64,000 nt of DNA. It comes from Fallopia convolvulus. Taxonomy: Eukaryota; Streptophyta; Magnoliopsida; Caryophyllales; Polygonaceae. A model generated the notes under the pieces. It saw only the letters and a program-made list of their open reading frames with translations, ran no database searches and was not told the DNA's origin. Made by a program: the position numbers and the translations under genes. Below, in pieces: positions 23,379 through 37,088 of the stretch (the first letter of the stretch is position 1; each line of letters begins with the position of its first letter). The DNA lies in assembly GCA_964016875.1 (NCBI GenBank), contig OZ024734.1, positions 53,612,622-53,676,621 on the forward strand. Direction: 5' to 3'.

Positions 23379-24684
23379 TAGTGTGTGACCCTTTTTTAAA
23401 TCAAAATTAATAATAATATCCAAATTTATCAAGATTAGAATTTTTATTCTGTGTCTATTGACACACAATAGAAAATCGAATTTGTTATTATTATTATTAG
23501 GTAAGAATTAGGAGATGAAATTCTAGAATATCCTTTTTTTTTGGTTGAAAAACTAAAGTGTTGGGTGATTTTGATTATGTGAAGTGGGTAGCGACTAGCG
23601 AGTGGTCCAATTTCATAATTTTGTCGGTCATTGTGTTTAAATCCTAATCACATGTGAAATATTCACAACTTCAAATCTTTTCAGTGATACTAAAATGTCC
23701 GCTATTATCATTTCAATTTCCCATGAACATGAACCAATTCCTTTTATGGCGTTTATGACCATAATATTGACTATTTGGTTTAACATTTGATCATCTATAT
23801 AATCTAACCTACTTGTACATTTGTATTTTTTATATTCAATACTTTGAATTCTTAATGTTTAATTGTCACCTATAAACTTAATATCGTACATTTCATACAT
23901 ACTCAACTTTAGTATCTTGATCTTCTACAAATAATATTTACTTAATATCGTAAACAAGAACGGATCCAGGATGATCCGGAAGAGAGGGCGGATTTTGAAC
24001 ATATCAATAGTTTAATATATTGAGCTGGTACACAAAAAATAACTTCAAACAAATCAAGGTGTTTAAATGTTAAGTGGTACATAAAAATTAAACTAAAGAT
24101 AGTTTGACATAAAAATATAACGAATATACAAATCAAGCTACATGTGATTCTTTGTTGTGAGATAATTGACATCTACAAGTATCTAAACTTTATTAACAAT
24201 TCAAAATAGCTTCGTCGAAGATGTGTGTCATGCTCGTGTCTTCTTCATTGCTTCCTGCAACCTCGGCAAGCTCTTGCTTGCTGCTACATCTCAATTCTCA
24301 ATCGAGAATTCGATATAAATGGCTTAATGAGAAATGAAAAATTTGGTTTAAAAGTGAGATTTATTTTTAAAAAATTAGGACAAAATGATGTTGTCTTATT
24401 TTTACCCCCAATCTTCAATAGTTCGTCTTCTTCCTCTATTGAATCATCGGAAAACTTGCACACAATCTTCCGCATGATCCACCTCTTTCTCCTCTACTCA
24501 TTGCCTTTGTTGCTTGCCCTGCCTTCGTCCCGACTCGGGCCGCATGTGGGGGCGAAATTTCTAAAAACTTCTTCACTCTCGGGCCTCATCGTGTGAACTC
24601 GTCGCTCCTCCGACCGGAAGTGGGGGCGGATGCCTCGCTTACCCCACCTTGGATCCAACCACAATCATACATAATTGATCTTTG
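23379..24684. other. Intergenic, nothing recognised
   Basis: Short frames only. A 123-codon plus frame at 24225-24596 resembles nothing known to me. No element boundaries were found. Confidence 0.4.
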
Positions 24685-27605
24685 CACTTTGGTCTTCCTT
24701 ACATAATGGGAACAACTTCTATGGTCTCAAAAATCAAGGGCAAAATTCTTGATAGATGAAGAGCGCAATACAAGATTCTACCACTTATCAACGATCATTC
24801 AAAGGTGTGCAAATAGAATTGATTTCTTACAAAATGATGTTGGTGTTTGGATTTCGGATGAAGAAAGTGCCAAACAGATGGTATGCTCGTATTTTGAATC
24901 CCTCTACTCTGAACACGAGATAGTTGTGAATCAAGGGTTGGATAACATCTCGGGATTTCTGCCTCTCGAGGTCGAGAGTCTTATATCGGTGAGCAGGTTG
25001 TTAAAACTGTTTTGAAGATCTTGAATCTTGGAATAATGCCAAAAGGAATGGGAGACATCTTAATGGTGTTACTTGCTAAAATAGAGTGCATTTTGAGTCC
25101 ATCATACTTCATGCTGATATCCTTGCTCAATTTAAGTTTCAAGATTGCCATGAAGATGCTCGTTAATGGAATAAGGTCGATCCTTTAGGGGGTAGTCTCT
25201 CCCGCACTGTTTCGGGTCACCAAATAGTAGACCATGCGGTCATCATGTAGAAAGTTCTACACTATTAATGTTTTGTGTTCCAATAGATGGATGATTTGGA
25301 AAATTGATCTAGTAAAGACATGATAGAATCATATGGAGTTTTCTCAAAGAAGCTTTACTGCAAGCAAGTTTTCCTCCATATCTAGTTGATGTAATTATGC
25401 TAAGTCAAGCGGAAGGTAAAATGAGAGTGTTATAGAATGGTTGTAGTGTCGGGAAATTTAAAACGTCAAGAGGGGTAAGACAAGGGGATCTGTTGTCTCC
25501 ATATTTATTTGTCCTATGCATGGAGAAAATATCCCACCTCATCCAAGTTGTGGTTAGTGAGGGTCATTGGACACCGATTGTCATGGGTGATGTGAATCTT
25601 TCGCATTTATTTTTTGCGGATGACTTGTAATGTTCGTGAATGCATTCCCCACTCAAGCGATGGTTATCAAAAGTTGTATAAAACGATTAAGCGAGCTTTG
25701 CGAGGAACAAGTCTACTATGAAAAACGTAGTTTCTTCGTCTCCCACCCGGTTCCTGAGGCAACAAAAAATTTTAGTCAGCTCTCTTGTGGACATTCTTGT
25801 CATCGGAGACTTTGATAATTACCTCGGTGTACGTACGATTTGTGGTATAATGTCGCACAAAAATTACCAATATTTCCTGACAAGGTGACCAATAGGTTGC
25901 ATGGTTGGCAATCAAAGACTTTGTCGTTTGCTAAAAGGGTTACTTTAGCAAAATCGATCCTCAATAGCTTGCTTGTCTATGTCATAAAATCTACTCATTG
26001 CTAAGAGTGTTGCATGATGGGATAGACAAATCAATTAGGGGTTTCATATGGGGCTCGACATCTGAACATCGACGAGTTCATCTAGTCTCCGGGGATACTA
26101 TGACAAAATCGTGTAGTGAAGGCGGCCTTGGGAATCTACTTGGGATACACTAAATGAGACAAACAAATTCCTCCTTGCTCGCCAAGTTATGTTGGAGAAC
26201 TATTCACGAACCAACATCTTTGTGTTCCAGAGCAATTCGTGGAAGGTATTGTTAAGGTCGCGCTGACATTGATATATTCCATAGATGGTCAAAGGCTTAG
26301 AGAACTTGGAAGGGGGTAGTCAAAGGAGTTTAATTGCTAACAAAAGGGATACAAATGGCGACCGAGAATGGAAAATCAACTTTATTTTGGTCCCACGATT
26401 TGGTTGATTCCATGCCACTCTCTAATCTTATGATCGGGCCTTTAAATCTCGAATTAGAAGGTGCTACAGTTCATGAGTTATAAAATGGGAGTGGGTGGAA
26501 CTGGGGTGCTTTGGTGCACTTTTACCCACGAAAATTCGTCACAAACTAATGACTATAGTGGTTGATGATTGGATGATATTGGGGACCTAATAATTCAAGG
26601 GAATTTATGACAATCTCGGTGATCAAACTTATAAGAAATCCAAGCCAACATCAACTTTTGCCATTGTGGAAGAAGATATGGAAGGTAAAAGACCAACAAC
26701 GTACCATAAGATTCCTTTACTTGGTAGCACACAATGTGGTTCTTTGCAATGCGAATCGAGTGATGAGAGGCCTCGCGTCTTACCCTGCTTGTTTAACATT
26801 TGGTTAGGAAGAATCATGCCTTCATATGTTAATGGATTGTCTTCTGATTCAAGTTGTTTGGTTGGCACTAACAAGTAATAACTTGGGTGCCAATTTTTTC
26901 AATGAGGTGGATGTAACAAAGTGGATAAATTTGTATTTGACTAGTAATGGCGAGTGGAACACTTTGTTTAATGTCATGTTATGGTTTATGTGGAAGTCAG
27001 GGAATCACTTTGTCTTTGGAAAGATACCACTGCCTCCTTGCAAGGAGGCAAAATCTATGTTGCCACAAAAGCTTCTCGAATGTCTTCTCCTTCTTCCTCC
27101 AGTCCCAATACTGGTGGAAATCCAAAATCTTGGTCTCCTCCCCAATTAGGAAGGAATAAGCTCAATGTAGATGGTGTTATCAAGGGTTGTGTTCATTTGG
27201 AAAGTGGTGGTGGTCTCATATGGACTCATGATGATGCATTTGTCCGTGCATTTACATTCCAGCAAGGTGACTGTTCAATGCTCTCTTCTAAATTATATGA
27301 TGTCTTCTAGGGATTATCAATGGAAATGATTTTTGAATATAGTGGAAAGCGATTCTCTGGTAGCTTGCAAGTTTCTAAGTTCTCCAGATCTCAAGACTCA
27401 TCCAGATTTTTTCCTAATTCAGAAATGTCGATGTTTACTTACTCGAGGTGAATGGAAAGTATACATCCTAATTGTCATATATGTACAATTTATGAAAAAA
27501 GCTAATTGTCATATACATACAATTTCTTCAAGGTATTTTATCCCTCCTTCAACTAAACCAAAGTGAATATTTTGCTACCAAAGGTGGTTTCTCGTAGAAA
27601 AAAAA
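24685..27605 (+). mobile_element. Decayed 5'-truncated LINE
   Basis: Fragments of LINE ORF2 in order: RT-proximal text (SQKSRAKFL, DEERNTRFYHLSTI, FESLYSE), RT block with RQGDLLSPYLF-like and FADDL-like remains near 25490-25630, zinc-finger region, and RNase H (KLNVDGVIKGCVHLESGGG) at 27150-27300. Many frameshifts and stops. It ends in A8 at 27598-27605. The flanks give a possible degraded target duplication (CATAATTGATCTTTG near 24670; CATAATTATGATTTATG after the tail), which would put the 5' end at about 24685. Confidence 0.85.
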
Positions 27606-28084
27606 CATAATTATGATTTATGAAGATAGTATATACCTAGTATATTGTATTTTATGATACGGAGGTGTTTTTTTGTTAGTGAAAGGTTAGGTACTTAGGT
27701 ATATAAATATTAATCGCCAAACATAATTAATATGAATTAACAATGATTATGATCTATTTTATTGACTAACATGTCGGAATGTATGGCCAAAGTAGTTCAT
27801 TATATGAGCTAAATTAAGCAATTTAATAGATTAATCAATAACCACATTTATAAAAACTATCACAATTTTTTTGGAGTTATAACTTGAAATAATGATCTTA
27901 TGACACTAATTAAAAGTGTTTGTAAATTAGTAGTAGAGCTAGCTTTTAATTTTTAGCATTGTTTCAAACGGTACTTTTAAAAAGCTATTCTTATTAGTGT
28001 TTAGATTTAAGTTGGTTTCAACCACTCCTTCCACCACTATCATTACCACTACGACATTATTACACTTTCCTTTAGAAAGTACTT
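27606..28084. other. AT-rich spacer between two LINE remnants
   Basis: No coding signal, element ends or RNA gene recognised. Confidence 0.4.
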
Positions 28085-31000
28085 AGGCCAGTGTGTGGAA
28101 TGCTAAGTCTTTGTTGCTCGATGGTTTGTGGCATGTGGGAATGGGCCATAACTTTTTTGTTTGGAATGATGAGTGGGTTCCAGATGGCTCAACTGTCCGT
28201 GCTCCAACTACTTTACCTAATTTAGATTCCTGTCTTAAGGTTTTTGACCTTATTGATCATACTACTTGCTCTTGGCAACAACATCTCGTTCAACACACTT
28301 TTATTCTAGTTGATGTACATTTGATCTTGAGTATCCTGTTGCTGCCTCATGCTCAACCTGATCTTCTTACGTGGTGCTTCTCTAATTCTAATATTTTTAT
28401 TGTGAAGCCTGCTTATTGGTTTGGATCCCAACATTGTTCAGTTGTCCAAATTCCCAAAGACCCATTTTGGATTTCTCTTTAGGCTTTGAATGTCCCACCC
28501 AAACTAAAGGTATTTGCTTGGCGTTTTTTATTTGGCCGACATATTATTCAGTCTGATATATGTGATCGTTGTTTAAACGCAAGTGAGTTCTCTTGGCATG
28601 CCATCTTTGTATATCCTTTAGCCCAACACTTATGGCTCTTTTTTGTAACACCCCCTTCCTACCCTGGAGGTATTACCGCCAGTAACCCCGATTAAGACTA
28701 AACCGAAGCTACACAAGGCTTTAAACTGACTGAACAAACTAAAAACAAGGTAAAAGAAACCATTTGAACACCCAACAAACTTAAGTTGAATATTACAGCG
28801 GAAAAACACGTAAAAGGTCTTATACAAACCTTAACTTATAAGAATAAATAAATAGAAAAACCTTCTATTTAAACAAAATCTTCATCAAGTCTTCCTTGAG
28901 TTCTTATTTCTGAAACTCAGTTTCGCTTTGAAGTAGTTCAATCATGATCTTCACTCAAGTATAGCCATTGGAAACCTTTCTTCAACTTCTAGAGCTTCAA
29001 ATATCTTAATCCGCCTCTTGAATCAACTTCTAAGAAGAACCTGATGTTTAGTAAACCAACGATGGACACAAGCCGACCATATAAAAGAAAAGAAAATGGA
29101 CGGGTTAGTCTAATGAAAGACTAGCAAGCGGAGAATCTAACTTGGTTCTTATGGTTGTAAGTAAACATATTGGCATCCAAATCCGAATAGACTCGGATTA
29201 TGATCCAACAGTTAGCAGTCTTATAGAGAAGAAGAAGAAGACTCACATAATCAAGAGAGAGGACACCACAACTTATGGTTCCTTTACGAAACATGAACAA
29301 TTGTTGGGAACTCATATTAATCACATAACATTTTGAAAAGCCTCCATCGACTAATCAGATTGACTTAATCAAAGTTTGATTAAGAATCATTCGTAACTAG
29401 GAGCAAGAATGGTCATCGAATAGACTAACCATCCGGGTACATTAATGTGTCTAACGCACTTATCTTATATTACTTAACTTTTTACAAACATGTTGGTAAC
29501 TTTTAATCGACTGAAACCGCCGAGAATCCACATGTACATGGAGACGTCAAGATGAGAGGGATGAAATCCATGATCATTGACGAACACCTAGTACCAATTT
29601 GCACTTAACTAGAGTGCATAAACACCTCCTCCAGCGTTGAGTGAGGTATGAGTCATGACCCGAATGTTGGGATATGATAGTAACGAACTAAACCTCCCAA
29701 CATAGAGTGTGTTATAAAGAGGTCATCGGAGACTCGGCTCCTACCCCTGAAAAACTAACTTACTTCACAATAATGTCTCAGCATGAGACAACATACAAGA
29801 TCACACATAACGGACCTAAATCCAGTTCTAACGTGAAACTGAATAAACAACATGGTCATTATTTCTAAAAAATATAACAACCTATCATATTTTATTAAGC
29901 ACCCAAGTTGTTCCCAACACAAATATTAAATGGGATTTAATTCCTCATTTAATAACCATAATGCAAGAGAGAACCGTCTAAGGCGTGCTCAACGTCCTTA
30001 GCAATTCCAACAGTAATCTTTATCATCCTTCTGACAAATATAACAAAAGGATTTCTCAGCAACGAGCTCACAGAAACACTTCTTAGTTGTATTATCAACT
30101 CCTACAACTTCCTAATCAATAAACGATTTAATTTCCGAATATCGATATATAATAAATCCTTAGTTATCATGCTTCAAGGAGCCATCTTGGCGGAAATATA
30201 ACAAATTATCCGCTTCACTTTTGAAACAATTTTCTAAATAAAAATTGTTCATTAGCAACAGTTCTTAAAGGTGACCAAATCTCGGATCAAACGGATTAAC
30301 AACGAATCCCGAGTAATTATCTGAAGTCCTTTACCTGCCAATCGGCATCAAAACTTGTATTCGCTATAATTGAAGATCCTGACGTCCGTTTCCGAGCGGT
30401 TTGAACCTGTGGGACCGTATCAACGTCAAGATTATAAAAACTATAAATTTAATTAGCAAAGCGGAACCAAAAGGCCCTTACGGTGGCTCCGCAACTAAAC
30501 CGCTAATTAATTTCGATCGTATATACCTTCACTCGAGCCCATGGCTCGTTTGACTCGATAGTGGCTCGATCCCCGAGCCCAAGGGTGGTCGAGTATTGCC
30601 TGATGGTGGCCCTTGCTGTGGGTGGTGGTCGGAGGAGCTAGCGATCGCCGACGGCGTGGCATAGCGAGGCAAAGGAAGTAGCCGACGGTATGAATTCTTC
30701 CCTCTCGAGCTTTCGTTCCGCCTTGATTCTCTAGCTGGTTCTGCTCTTTTTTTACAGCAGCAACGTCCAACTATTATCGAGAAGAAGAAGAAGAAGAAGA
30801 AGAGGTGGTGGAGGAGATGGAGGTGGACGGGGCGAGAAGCTTAGCGCCGGCGGTGAAGAAATTCAATTCTCTTCGGCCCTTCCTTTCTTGCTTTGGAAAT
30901 GAATTGATAGACTTTGGATAAGGCATAAATATATGCCGTAACTAAGAATTCTTTCTCCACTTCCTTCCTTATTAAGCATATGAGAGGCGGTTTATAAAAC

Positions 31001-31865
31001 CAACCCGTCTCAGAACGGGACTTGCGTTAAAGCGGTAAAATTATGTACCTTGGGTGGAAAAACTTACTAAACGAAAAACGTCCCGTAAATTATGTAGACC
31101 AATAAAACCAATTGTCCATGATTTTATCTTTCTACCTTCAATTTTTAAGGCTCCCGTTTCGTATTTTAAATCTTTTACAGTACATAATTTAAAAGATGGC
31201 TTATCCAATAAATATTCTTTTTCCACTGAAAAATCCTAGAATTCACACCGATCCATAAAATCATTTCTTTGTGATTTTAGGACATCACCAAGAATTTTCT
31301 AGGATTTAATCTCCAACAAAAATATTGAATTAAGCGTTAAAACGAACAAAAAGGTTAAAAAACATATCCGAGAAAAATTCAAAAATATCCTTAAAAACCG
31401 CAGTTATTACATTTTTCCACTGTTGTCGACAACTTCTTTGACTTCTCTAATAGATTGAGCTCTATTGGTACTTAACAACCATGACATTGAAGGGATAAAT
31501 AAATTTCTTCTATATTCTTGAGTCACGTGGACGACAAGAAACCAATATCTGTTTGCCAATCACGCTAATCATGGTCCCCCTCTTTTAATTGGCTTTTCTC
31601 TTCTACTAAGTTAATATTGTCTGTATCACAACGTCGTCATTTACATCCATTGTGGACTCCTCTTGTACAAGGCAATCTCAAGCTAAATTGCAATGTTGCA
31701 ATCATATCCTTTATGGAAATCAGTCTTGGAATTGTTCTTCGAGACTCCTATGAGTTTGGTCAAGTTGTTATGGTTTGTCGAAGGCATGTCTCTTGGAGTG
31801 TGTAGAGGCAGAAGCACAAGCCATCCTCGTTGGTTTGCAACTTGTTCGCTCGCTTGATTTAGACC
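28085..31865 (+). mobile_element. LINE remnant split by a solo LTR
   Basis: The left part (28085-28643) encodes the ORF2 C-terminal region: VGMGHNFFVWNDEWVPDG, then the zinc-binding RVT segment (LNVPPKLKVFAWRFLFGRH, CDRCLNASEFSWHAIF). The right part (31417-31865) encodes an RNase H remnant (GNLKLNCNVAI, GIVLRDSYEFGQ, AEAQAILVGLQLVRSLDL). The 2.77-kb solo LTR between them inserted into this LINE. There is no poly(A) end: the RNase H text stops at about 31865, where the inverted duplication begins. Its order and separate GxG/W motif show it is not the tail of the 24685-27605 LINE. Confidence 0.85.
28644..31411 (-). mobile_element. Large solo LTR (2768 bp), Gypsy chromovirus-like
   Basis: Begins TGTAACACCCCC and ends GCAGTTATTACA; on the minus strand it starts TGTAATAACTGCGG and ends GGGTGTTACA. 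A 5-bp target duplication, TTTTT, lies at 28639-28643 and 31412-31416, weak by composition, but the reading of the interrupted LINE resumes across it. Size and the TGTAATAA...TTTTTAAGGATATT ends resemble Tekay/Del chromovirus LTRs (from memory, not searched). No gag-pol interior. Contains a (GAA)n tract at about 30779-30804. Confidence 0.8.
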
Positions 31866-31934
31866 GGAAGTTTCCCCGTCCAGAGAGAATCCCGGAGTTC
31901 CTCCGCGTGACCGCGTCCCTGAGTCTCCAATCGC

Positions 31935-34900
31935 ATGGCGGAATCGGCGACGGTGGACGTGGTTTCTTACATTCTCACAGGTTCCTCCCTCAATTGGTGG
32001 AAAGACATCAACCGATCTCCTTTCTGGCAAGACCGCATCTTTCACGCTCTCGCCGCTCTTTACGGGATCGTCGCCGTGATTGCCCTGGTGAGTTTTTCAA
32101 TTCAGCTGGTTTCGTTTTTTTAAATTGCTGTGGATTATGATTATTAGGTTGAGATGCTGGCAATGAATGCTGGAATTTTGCGGAATTCCAATCCTGTGAT
32201 TATTTGGATATGGTTGTGTTTGTGAAGCTTAAAAGGGATATTTTTTTTGGACTTTGGAATAGGTTCAACTGATTAGGATACAATTGAGAGTTCCCGAGTA
32301 TGGATGAACTACTCAGAAAGTCTTCCACTTTCTGAATTTTATAGTTAATGGAGGTTTGTTGTATTCTTAGACTTCATATGCAATTGCCAATGAAGTTTTA
32401 TGTTTTTGGGTTGTCATTTAGTGCATTTTAGAATTCTAATTCTATGAATTTCGCTATATGGTAGTTCGATGCGTGGTATTCTTATGCCGACGTGATGTTC
32501 AGCGCATACAACTCGAGGTTTATTTCATTGTGTTTCTGTGAACTCATTGTTTTTTCTTGTTTATGTGCATTTATCCTCTCTTTACCATATGGTACCTTGT
32601 TCAGTTGTTCGTGTTTTTGTGTTTAAACTCAGATATTTCGACATATTGTGTTGGATATGCCAAGTCTAGCATTCTTCACGACGTATGCATTATTGGTTCT
32701 GTTCTGGGCAGAGATCTACTATCAGGTTTTACTTTTTCTTTTCTTTTTAGGTTGTTTTTTGAGACTCGTGTATGTCTTAATCTTGTATCTGGTAGGCCCG
32801 CACTGTGTCTACAGATGGACTTCGACCTACATTCTACACAGTTAATGCGATTGTGTATGCAATTCAGGTGAAATCTTGGTATCAACCTATCAAGTATCAA
32901 TTCCTATAGTTTGAAGGATTCATCTGAAGCATGTATTTGATGTGCAGCTGTAAATGATTTTTTTTTGTAATTAATTAACTCTCATCTCTCCATATATGTG
33001 TTTCATTTGGGGATGAGAAGACTAGCCCCTGCTCCGAGGTTGCTTTAGTTGTGATGTTAGGTTCTCTTGAAGCTGGTTTTGACTTTGATGGTTCCCCATA
33101 AATGATTGCTTAGCTATGTGTGGGGTAGATTTCAGAATTTATGTTTGCTCATAGTTATGGACTACTTCAACTTGATGTAAATACTGTAATAATATTTTCT
33201 TCTAGTTATTCACCCATTATGTATCACAGTACCCCATATTTTGGTTTGTGGCAAACTTTGATTGAAGTGGAACATTTTCTCCCTCATTAATTTGCTTGGA
33301 ACTTCTAGTAATGGATGATGTGATTTAATTGATGCTGAGATAATTATTGGCTTCATATAATTCAGAAATATCTATATGGCCTTTGTCAAACATTAGAATT
33401 CCAAGTTTCGTGCTCTATGTTAGGGCAATGATATTTCTTCCACAAGCATTTTCTCTGTGGATTCTGGTTTGTTTACTGGCAACAACAAAAACTTGTCAAA
33501 ATTTAATGATGCCTCCCACCCTTTTACATTTTTCATCTCCAAGAGGTTTGAAGTTGGGGTTTAGCATTTCAAGCTTGTTCCATTCGTAACTTAAAACAAA
33601 TTTGTCTAGTGGTTAGAAAATTGGAAAGAAAATGTATCATTTCACGTAACAGAAGATAGGGCAAAGTATAGAGTTTCCTAAGGTATTAGATGTAGTTCAT
33701 GATAGACATATATCCCATTGCATTGTCTGGAACTTAAGGAAATAAAAGATAAAAAATCCATAGTCAGCATATAATTGATGTCTATATATATATTTCAAGG
33801 AGTTAAATCCTTTTCAACCAGCAACATCCGTCACCGAGAGATAATTTGCCATGTTCTATATTATTTTAGGGATCGACTAATTTATGTCTTTGATTTAGCG
33901 AAGGGTGCGTAGTGCAATGTAAAGGGGGTCCAGTTGTCATGTCAATGTACTGTAGTTTTTATTAGTTATCTGTATCTTTCTGATCTACTATGAGAGCTAC
34001 CTTTTGCTCACTAGAAAAAAAGATTATGATCCTTCACATTTGTGCAATGTTAGAGCTTTATTCTTTAGATATAAATCTACAGAATAGATTCAGTTCTTTC
34101 ACATTTTGTGCAATGCTAGACTTTTATAGCATTCCTATTTGGATTTAAGATATTTAATATTGTACACTTTCCCAATTTTATGCATCCGTAAAATTTAAGC
34201 TGTAAGGTGAATCTTGTGCATGTTAAGGGTTAAAATAGTCTTCTGAGAGTTTTTGTTGATTATTGCAGATTGTTATATGGTTGGTTCTATGGTGGAAGCC
34301 CGTTCATGCTTTAGTGGTCCTTTCTAAAATGTTCTTTGCAGGTTCATTCCTATCAAATATTCTAGTTGCAAATATTTTTCTTCTTTAACTTGGAGGAAAG
34401 TTACTTTAATGAGCTGCTTTGTTGTTTCAGGTGTTTCACTTTTTGCAGCCCTTGGTTTCCTTCTCTACGGTGGAAGGTAATAATGCTAAACTTACTGGCT
34501 TGTGCTGTTAATGTTGGGTTTTGAGGCATTATGTTAGTCCTAACATTTATTTATTAGCATGTGTTCTTTTTTTTCAACATCTAAATTACATTATGCATTT
34601 CAAGAAAAAGTATTGTCTTGGTAAAAAGCAGCCAGTAAGGCTGGATTGGGTCTGTAAATTTGGGTTTGAGTCATGTAACTACTGCTTAGTAGAAAGTAGA
34701 AACCATAGTTTTAGGGTTTGTGTCAACTCTTCCATAGAACTCTGTAAGAACTAAGAAGGTTTTTTTACTAATACGTGGATTGGCCTTTTTACAAATAGGT
34801 GTTTTTTTTTTGCATTTGATCACACTATTTAGTTCCTTCAGGCAAAGCCATAGCTATTGCTTGGACTTTTCAGGCTGTGTATATTTGGTTATAAATGTTA

Positions 34901-37088
34901 GATGTGTTTGAAAGATGATCCTAAATAATAACCGAGTAGCAAGCTCAAACTTGCCCTTAGTTTAAACTTACCGCCCAGATACCAAAATCTTTGGTCTCTT
35001 TCCAATCATTTTTCAGTACTTGCATCTTGTGGGTGTAGTTAAACCTGCTGTTCTGCCTTGGCCCGTGCTTGTTGCTAAGATCTTGACTGGGAAAATTTGT
35101 CCTTGGCCTGTTTGTTGTTTGAAGCAGCACTGCTTCTTTTCTTTAGATGATTACTATTTACTAAAGCTTGCTTAAAATCCTGCAAGCTACTCTGGCTATC
35201 AGCGAACTTGCAGCTTGTTTTTATGGTGATAACTTGTCTCTCTTGGTGGTTGTATTTTTAGGCTCTTCTTAATGCTGCAGCGATTCCCTGTAGAATCAAA
35301 AGGAAGACGTAAGAAGCTGCAGGAGGTCTGCTATTTGTTAGTGTGTTATCTGCTTTTCTGGTTCCTTCTTTTACTCAAGTATCACAAAATTTGTTTTACT
35401 TTCATTTAACAGGTTGGCTATGTGACCAGTGTTTGTTTCTTATGTTTCCTTGCAAGATGTGTAATGGTAAGCAATCACTGTTAATTGTAAAAATATCTCC
35501 ACATTTATTGTTCTGAAAAAGGGGATGTAGCATCTCTCTATCAGAAATCTTACATCAATTGTGATGCTCAAGAATTTTGCCTGAAGCAAAATCTGTTATT
35601 ATATGAATTGAAATAAAAACACCTAGTCCATAATGTAGTAGCTTGACATAAAAACAATGGTGTGCGCTATGACTTATTGACTATATGCCCTGTAAAGCAA
35701 TTAAATATCTCCACAGGGCTCATTTCTGAATTATTGATGTTGTGCTGTGCACAAAGGGTTGCTTCTAAATTAGTGAAAAATGCGCAAGGCTAGTACGTAT
35801 ATTACTAAAATGTATCCATTCTTAAGTGGTTCTAGGTTTGTTTGGAGGATTATCTTCTTGATGCTGGGTGGTTTGAGTGAATTTTAGTACTGTGTGCTAC
35901 ATTGCTGAGTATTCACTTGGGTTGAATAAAAGGGAAACAAAATTAGGAATTAGGGAGATTCAATAAGTCTAGCATGAAATATCTCTACAGTCTTGTTTGG
36001 CAAACCATTTTTATAATGACATTTCTAGTTATAATGTGGTTTTTTGGTAAAAAGTAGTTCTTACACTTGGAAATTTGTGTGGTGTTGTAAGACTTTTGGT
36101 TAATGACATATTTGTTAAAAAACACTTGATATGCCAAACATTGTTTTCGAAAATAAGTATATAACTAAAATTCTGATTATAATGAGTGCCAAACAAGAAA
36201 AGCAAAAGCGAAGTATGGAAGAATCGTGATATGATTTGCTTCGAATACATAATTGCCTCATAATTTAGACCTGGAGTCATCCTTGGTTTATTCAATTGCT
36301 ATTGTTAATTTTTTTTTCTCAACTTTTGAACGGTGCAGATGTGCTTTAATGCATTTGACCCAGCTGCTGATCTTGATGTTTTAAATCATCCAATACTCCT
36401 CATGATATACTACTTGGTGAGTCTCTCTTAGTCTCTTGGATATTTCTTTTTGGTGTTTGCAGCAAATGGCAAGCAATGCTTTTTTGCCAGTTAAATGTTG
36501 TGGATTCATTCTCCAATTCGGTGTAATTTTTAAGAGCAGCTCCTAGCTGAGTTTTGTAAAAAAGAAAAGAAAATGTCTACATAACACAGTCAAAGATTTA
36601 GAACCAGGCCAATCCATCCTTTCATGGTTCCCCGATCTGATATTGACATGGTTTGTTTGGGAATTAAATTTCTATTCTGATTCTCATAGTAATTCTCTTT
36701 TGCTCCCATTTCCTAAATTTATTTCAAAACCGAGGATCTACCATAGAAATTCTCTATAAATAGGAATGTTGTCTACACAATGCGTTAATGGTTTTAAAAT
36801 ACATTGTACACTATAAGAAGGAAAGTGTATTATGTTCAATTCATGTATTCTACAATTTTGACCTCCCAACCTCATTTTTTGACCCGTTCCTTATTGCAAA
36901 TGGGTTGAGATTGTATTTGCTTGCATTCTAATGCACTTAAATTGATGTTGATTGCTTCAAATGTCTTAATGTGGCTTGTTTAATGATCAACCCAGTTGGC
37001 GGAGATAGTCCCTTCTTCTCTGGTTCTCTTCATACTGAGGAAATTGCCTCCCAAGCGTGGAACCACTCAGTACCATCCTATTCGCTAA
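31935..37088 (+). pseudogene. TOM1/TOM3-like gene, left copy, with a stop in exon 2
   Basis: Homologue of the plant seven-membrane-span TOM1/TOM3/THH1 family (tonoplast proteins, known in Arabidopsis as host factors for tobamovirus multiplication). Eleven exons: 31935-32087, 32263-32353, 32465-32517, 32633-32725, 32796-32867, 34269-34341, 34431-34476, 35262-35325, 35413-35466, 36339-36416, 36996-37088; all splice sites are GT-AG and codon phases agree, giving 290 codons. Codon 66 is TGA (32305-32307) where the right copy has TGG in the same EYG-TTQKVFH context. Skipping the 91-bp exon 2 would shift the frame. Compared with the right copy it also has Ala/Val for Val/Leu and Pro for Arg in conserved C-terminal positions. 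Only about 70 bp of shared sequence precede the ATG, then a LINE fragment. A sequencing error at one base is the alternative. Confidence 0.85.
32305..32307 (+). other. Premature TGA in left TOM1/TOM3 copy
   Basis: In-frame stop in exon 2, at the place of a Trp codon that the right copy (about 44556) keeps. One G-to-A change explains it. Confidence 0.85.

Noticed and set aside
24685..31865. The two plus-strand LINE remnants as one element
   Set aside because: The first has its own RNase H and A tail at 27605, and the second starts again upstream of the zinc-finger region.
32305..32307. TGA read as selenocysteine or recoded Trp in the left TOM1/TOM3 copy
   Set aside because: Flowering plants lack selenocysteine insertion, and the sister copy has TGG; a nonsense mutation or sequence error is simpler.
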